Source: CAZOWL01 sp964583605 (lineage in GTDB: Bacteria > Pseudomonadota > Gammaproteobacteria > Chromatiales > Chromatiaceae). From it: DNA of 37,081 nucleotides. The stretch spans positions 1 to 37,081 of the forward strand of contig CAZOWL010000039.1 of NCBI GenBank assembly GCA_964583605.1, given 5' to 3'. Positions 8,675 through 16,613 of this stretch are shown piece after piece. Made by a program: the position numbers and the translations under genes. The stretch's first letter is position 1. Every line of letters starts with the position of its first letter. The notes under the pieces are model-generated. The model was given only the letters and a program-made list of their open reading frames with translations, had not been told where the DNA came from and ran no database searches.

Positions 8675-9384
8675 TGTCCGCCGCTAAGCCCTATCGCCGG
8701 CTCTTCAGCGACGGACTCTGGGCCAACAACCAGGCGCTGGTGGCACTGCTTGGGCTCTGCCCGCTGCTGGCCGTGACCACCACCGCGACCAACGGTCTCG
8801 GGATGGGGCTCGCGACGATGGCGGTGCTCGTCCTATCCAATGCCACCATCTCGCTGATCCGCAACCTGGTCCGCCCCGAGGTGCGCCTGCCGGTCTTCGT
8901 CCTCGTGATCGCCTCGTTCGTTACCGTCGTCGAGCTGACGATGAAGGCCTATTTCTTTGATCTCTATAATGTTCTCGGTCTCTTCATCCCCCTCATCGTC
9001 ACCAATTGCCTGATCATCGGCCGGGCCGAGGCCTTCGCCTCGAAGCATCGTCTGGACCGTGCCGTGATTGATGGTCTGGCCATGGGGCTTGGCTTCATGC
9101 TGGTCTTGACGATCCTGGGCGGTGTCCGGGAGCTGGCTGGACAGGGGACGCTGTTCTACCAGGCCGATCTCATGTTGGGCGATTTCGCCAAGGGGTGGGA
9201 CATCAGCCTTGGTAGCGGCTTCCAAGGTGCCCTGATCGCCATCCTTCCTCCGGGCGCCTTCATTTTTATGGGCCTTCTGATCGCGCTGAAGAATGCCGTC
9301 GACAAGCGCATCAAGCGCCGTCAGGCGCAGCGGGCACGGGCCGCTGCCGTGCCCGACCCGAGCGCAGCGGCGGTGGCGGGATAA
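8674..9384 (+). CDS. rnfE: Rnf complex membrane subunit E
   Basis: RnfE is the second six-helix membrane subunit, paralogous to RnfA. The 236-residue product begins with a short polar segment, then shows NNQALVALLGLCPLLAV and IPLIVTNCLIIGRAEAFAS, the cysteine-containing half-repeats typical of the family. The C-terminal 30 residues are basic and alanine-rich. The ATG overlaps the rnfG TAA by one base and is preceded by GGGAG. It closes the operon. No rnfH or nth follows, unlike the gene orders I recall in Rhodobacter (rnfH) and enterobacteria (nth). Confidence 0.95.
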   Translation: MSAAKPYRRLFSDGLWANNQALVALLGLCPLLAVTTTATNGLGMGLATMAVLVLSNATISLIRNLVRPEVRLPVFVLVIASFVTVVELTMKAYFFDLYNVLGLFIPLIVTNCLIIGRAEAFASKHRLDRAVIDGLAMGLGFMLVLTILGGVRELAGQGTLFYQADLMLGDFAKGWDISLGSGFQGALIAILPPGAFIFMGLLIALKNAVDKRIKRRQAQRARAAAVPDPSAAAVAG

Positions 9385-9443
9385 CCGACCAGCCCTTGCC
9401 GATCGCGCCCCGCCGAGCGCAGAGGATCGGGTCCAACAAGGCG

Positions 9444-9989
9444 CTAGTCCGGCCTCAGCGGATACCAATTGTCATCTCGAGCCGGTGGCAACAGCTCGCG
9501 ACGTAGCGCCGACAGCGACGGGAGGAGGCCTTCGCTCCGCCCGCCAGCGGCGGCCGGAGCACCAAACAGATCATCATGCTCCAGGACATCGCCCATCTCC
9601 GCCTCGATCTGATCGGGATCCTCCCCGGCCTCGAGACGCCTCAGGGCCTCGGCCATGCCATCGCCCATCCGCATCCCCGTCGCATCGAAGAGACGTTTCA
9701 TCAGGCGCGCCGCGTCCTTCGGGTTGTCCTCGTCCAGCCCCTCGAGCTCGCCGGACATCGACGCGAGTGCCTGCATCATGCGTTCCTCGTCCACTCCGGG
9801 AGGGAGATCCGATGTCTCGTCGCCCTCGGTTTCGGCGCGCCCTTTCGAGATAGCGAATAAGGATGCCTGCCGTTCGAGGCCCTGGCGGGCGCAGCGTGGG
9901 CAATCGGGCCGTGTCTGCGTATCGACTCGCCGCGAGAAGAAGCTGAAAATAGTATGGCAGTCACTACAGTAGAACTCATAGACTGGCAT
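9444..9989 (-). CDS. FmdB-family zinc-ribbon protein
   Basis: The 181-residue product begins MPVYEFYCSDC, the hallmark of the FmdB/CxxC_CxxC_SSSS regulatory-protein family, with the zinc ribbon formed by C8, C11, C30 and C33. The rest is acidic and helical (GMAEALRRLEAGEDPDQIEAE) with no recognised catalytic motif. The start at 9989 is fixed by the family N-terminus; the frame runs 79 codons further with no family similarity. The family name comes from formamidase regulation, but most members have no known role. It converges on rnfE, 59 bases away, and is divergent from the lytic transglycosylase gene across a 149-base gap. Confidence 0.85.
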   Translation of the reverse strand: MPVYEFYCSDCHTIFSFFSRRVDTQTRPDCPRCARQGLERQASLFAISKGRAETEGDETSDLPPGVDEERMMQALASMSGELEGLDEDNPKDAARLMKRLFDATGMRMGDGMAEALRRLEAGEDPDQIEAEMGDVLEHDDLFGAPAAAGGRSEGLLPSLSALRRELLPPARDDNWYPLRPD

Positions 9990-10138
9990 GGTCGTTGGCC
10001 CTGTAACGTTCGTGTTCTTGGAAGTTGGACGCGCACCCCGCGAGTCGGAGCGGCTGCACTCCTTGTGGCGCCGATCAAGGGCGCCTTGAGGCGGCGAGCC
10101 GCGCCTCCCGTCAATCTTGCAGGACAAAGGGATTACCA

Positions 10139-11020
10139 ATGAGATACCCAATGCATCGGGTCCTGGTCGTCGGCATCTCGTCTGCACTGCTCGGGATGAT
10201 GGCTCCGACCTTCGCCGAAACCGCACCGCGCGATCCGGGAGAAGCGGCCCCTATCCACCAGGCCCAGAACAGCGATGTGCCAGGTCCTTCGGAGCGCGCC
10301 CGGCCGGCAACCTCGGTGCTGAAGTCTAAGGCGGAACGCGTCGCGAGTCAGCACGGCCTGGATCCCGACCTGGTGGATGCCATCATCAGGGCCGAGTCGG
10401 CCTATGATCCCCATGCCATATCACCCGCTGGGGCGGTCGGTTTGATGCAAGTGATGCCGGAGACAGCGGCAGACTACGGGATTCAAACGCTCGAGGGTCT
10501 ATTCGAGCCGGATACCAACCTCAGCACGGGCATGCGGCACCTCAAGCGGCTGCTCGGCAAGTATGGCAGCATCGGCGCGGCCGTCATGGCCTACAACGCC
10601 GGTGAGGCCACGCTGGAGCGCGGCAACGGCTTCGTGACCTATCCGGAAACTCAGCGGTATACGCATCAAGTGCTGAGCACCTATCTGGAGCGCAAAGGGA
10701 TCGCGCCCTATTCGGACGAGGCGCGGGAAGTAGTCGGCATGGTGCTGACACCCGCAATGGCCCGCGCCGGGAGCGGCTCACGCGATCGCGTTGAAGGTGA
10801 CTGGGGCGTCTCACCGGACGATGACCGCTGGCTGCCGACGATCAGGCGCCCAGAGCTCCGCCCAGAGCTCCGCCCGGATCTCAGGCTACAACTGAGCGAC
10901 AAGCGACTGTCGTCCAGGCTGTCTGCCTCCTCAGCCAGAGTCGCGATGCCGACGATGCGGACCGACCGGCCGACCTACCGTATACAGCCAGGTACGCCCG
11001 CGATCCGGGACCAACGCTGA
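10139..11020 (+). CDS. Secreted lytic transglycosylase, SLT family
   Basis: This enzyme cleaves peptidoglycan between MurNAc and GlcNAc in the periplasm, leaving 1,6-anhydro ends. The 293-residue product has an N-terminal signal peptide ending near FAETA (about 24-28) and an SLT domain at about 62-175. Catalytic Glu is E86 (RAESAYDP), followed by GLMQVMPETA (101-110) and AYNAGEATLE (151-160), the standard family 1 motifs. The C-terminal 90 residues are arginine-rich and low in complexity, with a short RPELRPELRPDLR repeat; their role is unknown. The start ATG 10139 is preceded by AAAGGGATT; the 38 extra codons upstream do not resemble a signal peptide. Confidence 0.92.
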   Translation: MRYPMHRVLVVGISSALLGMMAPTFAETAPRDPGEAAPIHQAQNSDVPGPSERARPATSVLKSKAERVASQHGLDPDLVDAIIRAESAYDPHAISPAGAVGLMQVMPETAADYGIQTLEGLFEPDTNLSTGMRHLKRLLGKYGSIGAAVMAYNAGEATLERGNGFVTYPETQRYTHQVLSTYLERKGIAPYSDEAREVVGMVLTPAMARAGSGSRDRVEGDWGVSPDDDRWLPTIRRPELRPELRPDLRLQLSDKRLSSRLSASSARVAMPTMRTDRPTYRIQPGTPAIRDQR

Positions 11021-11023
11021 CAC

Positions 11024-11051
11024 GCCATCTGCCATCTGCCATCTGCCATTT
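11024..11051. repeat. Four heptamer copies, GCCATCT
   Basis: Four tandem 7-base units, the last GCCATTT, begin four bases after the transglycosylase stop. It is a small tandem repeat prone to slippage. No gene lies in 11021-11172. Confidence 0.85.
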
Positions 11052-11131
11052 GGGCGAGCTTGCCGGCCCATGATCCTGGACGCGGCGTGCCTGAGGCCGC
11101 CCGGGCCCGTACTGGGGCCGTAACGTTGGAC

Positions 11132-11159
11132 TTGACAGAAACAGGCCAGGGATTAGACT
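11132..11159 (+). promoter_or_regulatory. Sigma70 promoter of tRNA-Gly
   Basis: A perfect -35 TTGACA (11132-11137) is followed after 16 bases by TAGACT (11154-11159), matching the -10 consensus at four of six positions. Transcription would start near 11166, just before the mature tRNA at 11173. The short inverted repeat ATCAA-CC-TTGAT (11161-11172) abuts the tRNA 5' end. Confidence 0.7.
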
Positions 11160-11172
11160 TATCAACCTTGAT

Positions 11173-11248
<76 letters not shown>

Positions 11249-11263
11249 GTTTCAAGAAGTTAA

Positions 11264-11287
11264 GGCCGTCACCCGACGGCCTTTTTT
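11264..11287 (+). terminator. Intrinsic terminator after tRNA-Gly
   Basis: A 7-bp stem GGCCGTC/GACGGCC with the 4-base loop ACCC is followed by six T residues. It lies on the island side of attL, so the element supplies a new terminator to the tRNA it occupies. The integrase stop codon (complement of 11269-11271) falls inside the hairpin. Confidence 0.9.
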
Positions 11288-12423
11288 CTTTGTGTCGCGT
11301 TTTGTGTCACGGCCCTCAGCACCACGGCGCCCTGCCGGGTGATGTTTTCCGCTTCCTCCAAGAGCAGCTTCAGCCCCGGCGCCGAGTAGTGCCCGGTGAT
11401 GTCCTTGATCTCATGGGCCAGTAAGACCTTCCGGTAGTCCCAAGGAATCCCAGCCGCCGCTGCTCTCTCCCCGAACGCGTGGCGAAGGTCATGCCACCGG
11501 ATCGGGAGGCCCGCCTTGGCTCTTGCGGTTCGAAATCCGTGGTTGTTCAGCCTGTCGGTGCGGACCCGGTTGCCGTCTTTGTCTGACCGTGGCCTTGGAA
11601 ACACGTACTCGGAGCTGTTATCACGCTGACTGTCGAGCACCGAGCGGGCCATCGCGTTGCAGACGAGGTAGCGACCCTGCTGCTCGCTGCGAGTCTTCCT
11701 TGCGTTACTTTTCCGCACCTCTGGCGGGACCCACCAGATCGAACCGCGAGGTAGCCCGGTGACTTCGCATTCCTGGGACCATTTGAGCGAGGCGACTTCC
11801 TGTTCCCGCGCCCCGGTAGCGAGGCTGAACAAGGCCGGTGCGACCAGGTGTCTCGGAAGGTGCGACACAAGCCGGTCCTGTTCCTCCCACGTCAGCCTGT
11901 AAGGGGGCCGCTGGTCGTTCCAATCTGGCGCTTCGAGCTTCGGGACAGCCGTACTGAGCCAAGGCGTATTGCCGTCACGCAAGACCCGAGCCGCGTGATT
12001 GAGCACAGCTGTAACGACACCGAGCGTCCTCTTGACGGTGCTGCTCTTGAGCCTTCCGTCCTGTTCGTCGATCCATGGCCCCAGTGACCCCATGTGCACA
12101 TGGCTCAGCGGCAAGTTGCCGATCTCGTCCATGACCCGTTTCAGGATGACCTCGGTCCCCTCAGTCGCCTTACCCCGCCGTTCCAGGCTCAGGACATATT
12201 TCACGGCCGCGTCCATGAACGAATGCTCGCGCTGTTTCGGCCCCTGGCGCAGTTCCGTCTGCACGTCGTAGATGCGCTGCTCTAGGTGACGCTTCGCTTC
12301 GTCGACTTCTTCCTCGCGGAAGCGAGTCGTCTCCCGAATGCGGCGCTTGGCCGCTCCAAGGGTGACGGTCTTTTGGATGTGCCAGACCCCGCCTCGGAGA
12401 ATGAGTCCTGCTGGTCTTTGCAT
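11269..12423 (-). CDS. Tyrosine recombinase / island integrase
   Basis: This is a phage-type tyrosine recombinase that should integrate and excise the island at tRNA-Gly. The 384-residue product has an N-terminal arm-binding-like region, a SAM-like core-binding domain (about 68-165) and a catalytic domain (about 175-370). The catalytic residues can be placed: R206 in ATGAREQEV, H311 and R314 in HDLRHAFG, H337 in LLAH and nucleophile Y346 in GHYSAP. The start at 12423 is well supported by GGGGAGG about eight bases upstream. Its stop lies in the tRNA terminator, 21 bases from attL. Its 5' end is overlapped by the excisionase-like gene, so expression of the two is probably linked. Confidence 0.95.
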   Translation of the reverse strand: MQRPAGLILRGGVWHIQKTVTLGAAKRRIRETTRFREEEVDEAKRHLEQRIYDVQTELRQGPKQREHSFMDAAVKYVLSLERRGKATEGTEVILKRVMDEIGNLPLSHVHMGSLGPWIDEQDGRLKSSTVKRTLGVVTAVLNHAARVLRDGNTPWLSTAVPKLEAPDWNDQRPPYRLTWEEQDRLVSHLPRHLVAPALFSLATGAREQEVASLKWSQECEVTGLPRGSIWWVPPEVRKSNARKTRSEQQGRYLVCNAMARSVLDSQRDNSSEYVFPRPRSDKDGNRVRTDRLNNHGFRTARAKAGLPIRWHDLRHAFGERAAAAGIPWDYRKVLLAHEIKDITGHYSAPGLKLLLEEAENITRQGAVVLRAVTQNATQRKKAVG

Positions 12424-12644
12424 GGTGATACCTCCCCATGTTCAGCCCCGCAGGCACCCGCAGGGTCAAGTTTAGGTTGTCGGTCCACCCAAGCGTCAAG
12501 GTCGGCGCGGTCGTATCTGTGCCCACGGCTCGACGTTCCGATTTGCACCACCGGTACGAAACCGGCAACGAGGCAGTCGAACGAGCTTTCGGACATGCCC
12601 AGGTAGGCGGCGGCCGCAGATCGAGAGAAAAGGCGAGGCGTCAC
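12282..12644 (-). CDS. Excisionase-like / AlpA-type HTH protein
   Basis: The first 55 residues of this 120-residue product follow the MerR-like excisionase fold: LFSRSAAAAYLGMSESSFDCLV forms the helix-turn-helix and HRYDRADLDAWVDR the wing and last helix. Such proteins bend DNA to steer a tyrosine recombinase towards excision or regulate its gene. It starts at GTG 12644 with GGAG about eight bases upstream. The C-terminal half is low in complexity and lies inside the integrase gene: the two coding regions overlap by 142 bases in different frames, far more than usual. The tail may be dispensable, or a frameshift may have removed an earlier stop. Confidence 0.75.
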   Translation of the reverse strand: MTPRLFSRSAAAAYLGMSESSFDCLVAGFVPVVQIGTSSRGHRYDRADLDAWVDRQPKLDPAGACGAEHGEVSPCKDQQDSFSEAGSGTSKRPSPLERPSAAFGRRLASARKKSTKRSVT

Positions 12645-12768
12645 CGTCTGCTCCGCCGCATGACAGCCGCGGGGGATCCCCGAGGGCGGAATCGGCGCGG
12701 GTAGCGAGAGCGATGGAGGACGTTTTGCCGCTTAACGCTTGGATGCCAAACGGTTTCGGCGTGCAGGC

Positions 12769-13137
12769 TCATTCGGGGTCGCTCGCACTCAGCAACGTAA
12801 CGACTGGCGACCGGCCGGAGCGACGTTCCACGCTGACCAGCCCGGCCTGCTCCAGCGCGACCAGCCCCCGGTAACCGGCGTGGCGCTCGACGCCCATCTC
12901 GCGCAAGACCGAGCCGCTTAGCTTGACCGTCTTCGCCTGACGGTTGAGTCCTGACGAGTACCAGAGCGCGATTGCGACCTTGAACCCGCTGCCATGGCCC
13001 GTGGCCTTTGCTGCGGCGCAGATCCAGTCCATCGGGATCGGCCCGCGCAGAAAGTGGTCGCCTGACTTGTGGCGTGGGGCCTTTCCGCGCTTCGGAGCGT
13101 CCGGACGGCCGATCAGGGCGAGGGCGCGCGGGTCCAT
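12769..13137 (-). CDS. Small winged-helix-like protein
   Basis: The 122-residue product is not a named family to me. After a basic N-terminus (PKRGKAPRHKS) it reads as a compact helical domain (FLRGPIPMDWICAAAKATG, FKVAIALWYSSGL), then LSGSVLREMGVERHAGYRGLVALEQAGLVSVERR, which resembles a winged helix with its recognition helix and beta wing. A DNA-binding role in regulating or initiating the island's replication genes is plausible. It lies between the excisionase-like gene and the polymerase, same strand, with non-coding gaps of 124 and 102 bases. It starts at ATG 13137 with only a weak AGGT upstream. Confidence 0.7.
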   Translation of the reverse strand: MDPRALALIGRPDAPKRGKAPRHKSGDHFLRGPIPMDWICAAAKATGHGSGFKVAIALWYSSGLNRQAKTVKLSGSVLREMGVERHAGYRGLVALEQAGLVSVERRSGRSPVVTLLSASDPE

Positions 13138-13239
13138 TACCTAGTGAGACCAACAGTAGAAAGTAGATGGGACGGGTGGGCGAGGGCGCACAGGTAGGGT
13201 TGCATGAGCGCCCAGGTCGCCTGGTCGCAAGCGCGCAGG

Positions 13240-14973
13240 TCAGACACCGTTGGTCTCCTTGATGATCCGCGTGACCGCCTGCCACATTTGCCGACCTCGT
13301 TCGTCCATGTAGCGATCCGGATGGCGGAAGACCTCCGCGTCGGAGCGCAGCCGGAATCCGTCCAGGACGAAGGCGCTGGCATCGGACATGATCTGCTGGG
13401 TCTCGCGCACGACCTCGGCGAGCGACTCCAGCGGGGCCTCGATCAGCACGGCGTCGTGGACCGGGGCGCAGACTCTGATCCCCGCGTCGACCAGCAGGCA
13501 GCAGGCAAGTCGCAACATCTCCGCGCCGTTCCCCTGCATCAGGAAGTTGCGCAGGAAGCGAGGGTTTGGATTGGTGCCGGTGTGGACGGTCCAATCGAAG
13601 ACGGTCCAGAGCTTTCCGTGCAGCATGGCGTGGTCCACCGCGGCATCGGACCAGGCCCAGAAGACGCGGTAGGTCTCGCGGTGCAGCCGAAGCAGTTCTC
13701 TGGCGCGAATCACCGGCTGGCCGATGCGCTGCGCGAGCGACTCGGCGCCCATGCCGTACTGGACAGCGAGCACGCATGCCTTGAACTGGTCCCGTTCGGC
13801 CTTGTGGCTCTGCTTGGTGGCGTCCGCCGGCACCGCACCGGCCTGTTTGGCGAAGGCGAGATACGGATCTCCGGACAGATAGGCTTCCCGCATCAGGGGA
13901 TCGCCCGAAAGCGCCGCGGCGACACCAAACTCCTGCTGGGACCAGTCCACGTAGGCGATGCCGTGCCCCGGTCTCGCCTGGATCAGTCCGCGCAGCCACA
14001 CTGCCGGGCCGAAGATGAACTGGCTGTTGCTGGGCTGGTTCCGCCCGGTGCGGGCACGAAAGGCCGAGAGCAGACAGCGGTTGCGGCTATCGCTACCCAC
14101 CGCCAGCTCGGAGAGGCGCATCTGCGACAAGGCCACCCGCAGCTCCCGCAGCGGCGCGATGGCCGGATAGACACGAGCCATCTCCCGAAAGGTGTCGTCC
14201 TTGAGGTCGAGCGCCCCGCTGGCGAGCCCGGGCCACGGGATGTCATGCTTGATGAGATAGTCCGCAAATCGGGCGGCCTTGAAGCTGCGCCCCTCGTAGA
14301 CCTCGAAGTCCCCGTCGATCTCCGCGATCAGACGGTCCTGGATCGCGTGCCACTGCCCCCTGAACTGCCCAAGGGTGCGGACATCCAGGGGGATACCGTT
14401 GTGCTCGATCTGTGCCGCCGCCTTCATGTAGCGGCCTCGGAGCAGGGCGCGCGGTACATCCAGCTCGCGTTCCATGGCGGGGAGCAGCCTTGCCAAAGCG
14501 GCCACGTCCGTTTCGCAGTAATCGAGTAACGCCTGCTGCTCCGTGTCGGTCCAGGGACCGCCTCGCTGGACCAGAAGCCGCATCGATTCCTTCTCCGCCG
14601 CCTCGATACTCGGCAACCCGTACCACGCCAACGCCCCAAGGAGGCCGGCCCCGCAGGGAAGGGAGAGGCCGTTGGTGGCTTTACGGAACTCGGTGAACAG
14701 ATCCAGCACATTAGCGGGCAGCTGCCATCCCAGGGCGAGATGGCAGCCCATTTCCGCACTGGCGTAGTAGGCGACGAAGAGTGCCCCTCTATCGACGGCA
14801 TAGGGCGGGCCGTCCATGCCCTGCAACTCGTCCTGCCAGACGCGCAGCTTCGCGCCGGACCGCAGTTCCCAAGCCACCAGGCAGACGGCGGTGGGCCGCT
14901 CGCCCGGTGGCGCCGAGAACTCGAAGTCCACCAGCCAGACCTCGCGGAAGGCGCTGTCGCCGATCCGGATCAC
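13240..14973 (-). CDS. Family A DNA polymerase with 3'-5' exonuclease domain
   Basis: The 577-residue product resembles the Klenow part of DNA polymerase I without the 5' nuclease. An exonuclease-like domain occupies about 10-170, with D16 and E18 (VDFEFS) and Y152/D156 (YCETD) as DnaQ/Pol I-type acidic residues. The polymerase domain shows motif A at 341-350 (YVDWSQQEFG, metal ligand D343), motif B with R394, K398, Y406 and G407, and motif C VHDA at 505-508 (metal ligand D507). Two oddities: the position of Pol I F762 is L402, and the motif C glutamate is alanine. Both metal-binding aspartates remain, so activity is likely. Its start overlaps the stop of the 200-residue gene by four bases (ATGA), so the two proteins are probably made together. 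Possible roles: island replication, repair or defence. Confidence 0.9.
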   Translation of the reverse strand: MIRIGDSAFREVWLVDFEFSAPPGERPTAVCLVAWELRSGAKLRVWQDELQGMDGPPYAVDRGALFVAYYASAEMGCHLALGWQLPANVLDLFTEFRKATNGLSLPCGAGLLGALAWYGLPSIEAAEKESMRLLVQRGGPWTDTEQQALLDYCETDVAALARLLPAMERELDVPRALLRGRYMKAAAQIEHNGIPLDVRTLGQFRGQWHAIQDRLIAEIDGDFEVYEGRSFKAARFADYLIKHDIPWPGLASGALDLKDDTFREMARVYPAIAPLRELRVALSQMRLSELAVGSDSRNRCLLSAFRARTGRNQPSNSQFIFGPAVWLRGLIQARPGHGIAYVDWSQQEFGVAAALSGDPLMREAYLSGDPYLAFAKQAGAVPADATKQSHKAERDQFKACVLAVQYGMGAESLAQRIGQPVIRARELLRLHRETYRVFWAWSDAAVDHAMLHGKLWTVFDWTVHTGTNPNPRFLRNFLMQGNGAEMLRLACCLLVDAGIRVCAPVHDAVLIEAPLESLAEVVRETQQIMSDASAFVLDGFRLRSDAEVFRHPDRYMDERGRQMWQAVTRIIKETNGV

Positions 14974-15572
14974 AGATCGCCCCGCAGCCGCCGGATCACC
15001 GGATGGTCGATCTCGGTGATGTAGCGGCCCTTAAAGGCGACCTTGAGGATCTCGGTAAAGGTCAGCTCGGGCCAATTGGGCTCGGGCAAGTCGCCGCTGG
15101 CCTCGTAGACCTCATAGGCACCGAGGCCCATGTTGGCTACCACGCGCACCCAGCGTTCCCGCGCCATCTCGGCGGCTTCCAGAGCGGCGGCGTTCCAATC
15201 GTCCAATCGCCCGTCCTCTCCCGGCAGCCGAACCGGCCACAGCGTGAGCACGCCCTGCCGGTTCAGGGTCGTGAAAAGCACCTTCGGGGTCAGCTCGCTG
15301 GGCAGCTCCGGCCACAGTGAGGGCTCGACCAGGTAGGTCTCGCGCTCCTCCTTCAGCTCCAATACCGCTGTTTCCAGCCGATATGCCTCGTCGGGGTGGA
15401 CGCGGATAAACTCCTGCTTGTTGGGCTTGCGCACGGGCACGGTGATCAACGCCTTCTTCACGCCGACGGTTGCCGCGAAGTCCTGCGACAGGCGCAGATG
15501 GAACGGATCGAAGGGGTCCTGGCCCGTCTTGGGCGTGGTGATCTCGGCAGGTGTGGTTTTCTGGTCGCCCAT
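14970..15572 (-). CDS. Unknown partner of the island polymerase
   Basis: The 200-residue product is not recognised. It has a polar N-terminus, then a domain starting DPFHLRLSQDFAATVGVKKALITVPVRKPNKQEFIRVHPD with alternating strands, conserved-looking aromatic residues (YLVEPSLWPELP, LTLWPVRLPG) and a helical C-terminus with many tryptophans. No membrane segments or catalytic motifs are visible. It starts at ATG 15572 and overlaps the polymerase start by four bases, which suggests a stoichiometric partner such as a single-strand DNA-binding or processivity protein; this is inference. A 249-base non-coding stretch (15573-15821) lies upstream and should hold the operon promoter. Confidence 0.8.
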   Translation of the reverse strand: MGDQKTTPAEITTPKTGQDPFDPFHLRLSQDFAATVGVKKALITVPVRKPNKQEFIRVHPDEAYRLETAVLELKEERETYLVEPSLWPELPSELTPKVLFTTLNRQGVLTLWPVRLPGEDGRLDDWNAAALEAAEMARERWVRVVANMGLGAYEVYEASGDLPEPNWPELTFTEILKVAFKGRYITEIDHPVIRRLRGDL

Positions 15573-15793
15573 CGTTTTGGCCTCTTGGTTCGCCGACCGC
15601 GATATGCAGCCGGTCGAGGCTCAAGCTAATTGGGCGAATGGGGCGTTGGAACTGACGTTCTCCGCCGGCGCGAAGGTGGAAATAGTAGGAGAAACAGCCA
15701 TGTATAGTGGGCGCGACAGGCCGCGTGCTGAATCGGTGGCGAACCAGCGCCCACATGCGCACGAGTCGGATCAAAGGGTTACGTGGCGGTCAA

Positions 15794-15818
15794 GTGGGGC
15801 GAAAAGTTTCCGCCCCAC
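15794..15818. terminator. Hairpin beyond the zinc-ribbon gene
   Basis: The 8-bp arms GTGGGGCG (15794-15801) and CGCCCCAC (15811-15818) flank a 9-base loop. The hairpin starts four bases beyond the stop of the gene read on the minus strand. That strand has no T run after it, so it may be an mRNA 3' stabiliser or a factor-dependent stop rather than a standard intrinsic terminator. Confidence 0.5.
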
Positions 15819-15821
15819 TCT

Positions 15822-16613
15822 TTATTCGCGGATGTTCTTCCTGATGGTTTCCCAGGAGGCCCCGGCGGCCATCGCCATCTTCTGGATGCGTTGCGCGATC
15901 CACCGCTCGGACTTGTCGGGGTGGCCCTTCCTGAGCCTTCGAGCCTCCTTGCGCCAGGCGTCGTGGCGTGCCGCCGTGTCGAGTTTCCGGGCGTCCCGTC
16001 TGGCCGTGGAGGGCTGGTAGCTGTCCGCTTTCCGGCGCCTCGCTGCGTGGTCCACCAGTTGGACGATGGCGGATTGGTCGAGCCGAAGCCCCCCGTCCTC
16101 AAAGGAGAGCGCCTCGATCAGCGGGAGCGACTGGTCGGCCGACTTGAGGCGAACCAGCTCGGAGAAGTCGAGTGAGACGTTGCCAGACCGTTGCGTGCCG
16201 CGGACTGTCCCGAGTTCGATGTTTCTGTTGTTCTTGCCCCTTTTGGGATGTGCCTTCAGTCCGAGGTGCCCGGACACCCACCGCGCCACCTGACCATCCG
16301 TGATTTGCCACTGACCCATATGGGTGAGCGGGACTGGCACCCGCCCCATGTCGTCTCGGTGGGTGCAGGCCACGTAGGCCCGCGTCCGTTGGCCATTCCC
16401 CGATTGGACGACACGGACCGGCTCGAAACAGCGGTCTTCGCAGCCAGCGCATTCCACCGTCGAGGCGGGCGGTGCGGGCTTGACCCAACCGGCCTTGACG
16501 AAGAACTCGACCGCGCCTTCCGGCCATCGGCGGACCTGTTCCCAGCCGATAAGCCCTTCTCCTGCGTTGCCCAGGCACCCAAGCAGCTCCCGAAGCACGT
16601 CCTCCAGCGTCAT
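15822..16613 (-). CDS. Unknown protein with zinc-ribbon-like cysteines
   Basis: The 263-residue product is not recognised. Its N-terminal third looks like a small helical domain (MTLEDVLRELLGCLG, ALIGWEQ-like) followed by a probable zinc site C55, C58, C62 and C83 (ECAGCEDRC and YVACTH). A basic middle region (HLGLKAHPKRGKNN) and a strongly basic helical C-terminus (RKADSYQPSTARRDARKL, KGHPDKSERWIAQRIQKMA) suggest nucleic-acid binding; the last 50 residues could be an HTH. The start ATG 16613 overlaps the stop of the preceding 396-residue gene by four bases, so the two form a coupled pair. The upstream 35 codons of open frame belong to that gene's 3' end in another frame. Confidence 0.8.
   Translation of the reverse strand: MTLEDVLRELLGCLGNAGEGLIGWEQVRRWPEGAVEFFVKAGWVKPAPPASTVECAGCEDRCFEPVRVVQSGNGQRTRAYVACTHRDDMGRVPVPLTHMGQWQITDGQVARWVSGHLGLKAHPKRGKNNRNIELGTVRGTQRSGNVSLDFSELVRLKSADQSLPLIEALSFEDGGLRLDQSAIVQLVDHAARRRKADSYQPSTARRDARKLDTAARHDAWRKEARRLRKGHPDKSERWIAQRIQKMAMAAGASWETIRKNIRE

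Noticed and set aside
11024..11051. CRISPR-like array
   Set aside because: The heptamers are contiguous with no spacers, and no cas gene is present in the window.
12641..13999. 452-residue open frame on the minus strand
   Set aside because: It lies in another frame of the polymerase and the winged-helix gene, is arginine- and glycine-rich, and shows no motif; it is a GC-rich shadow frame.
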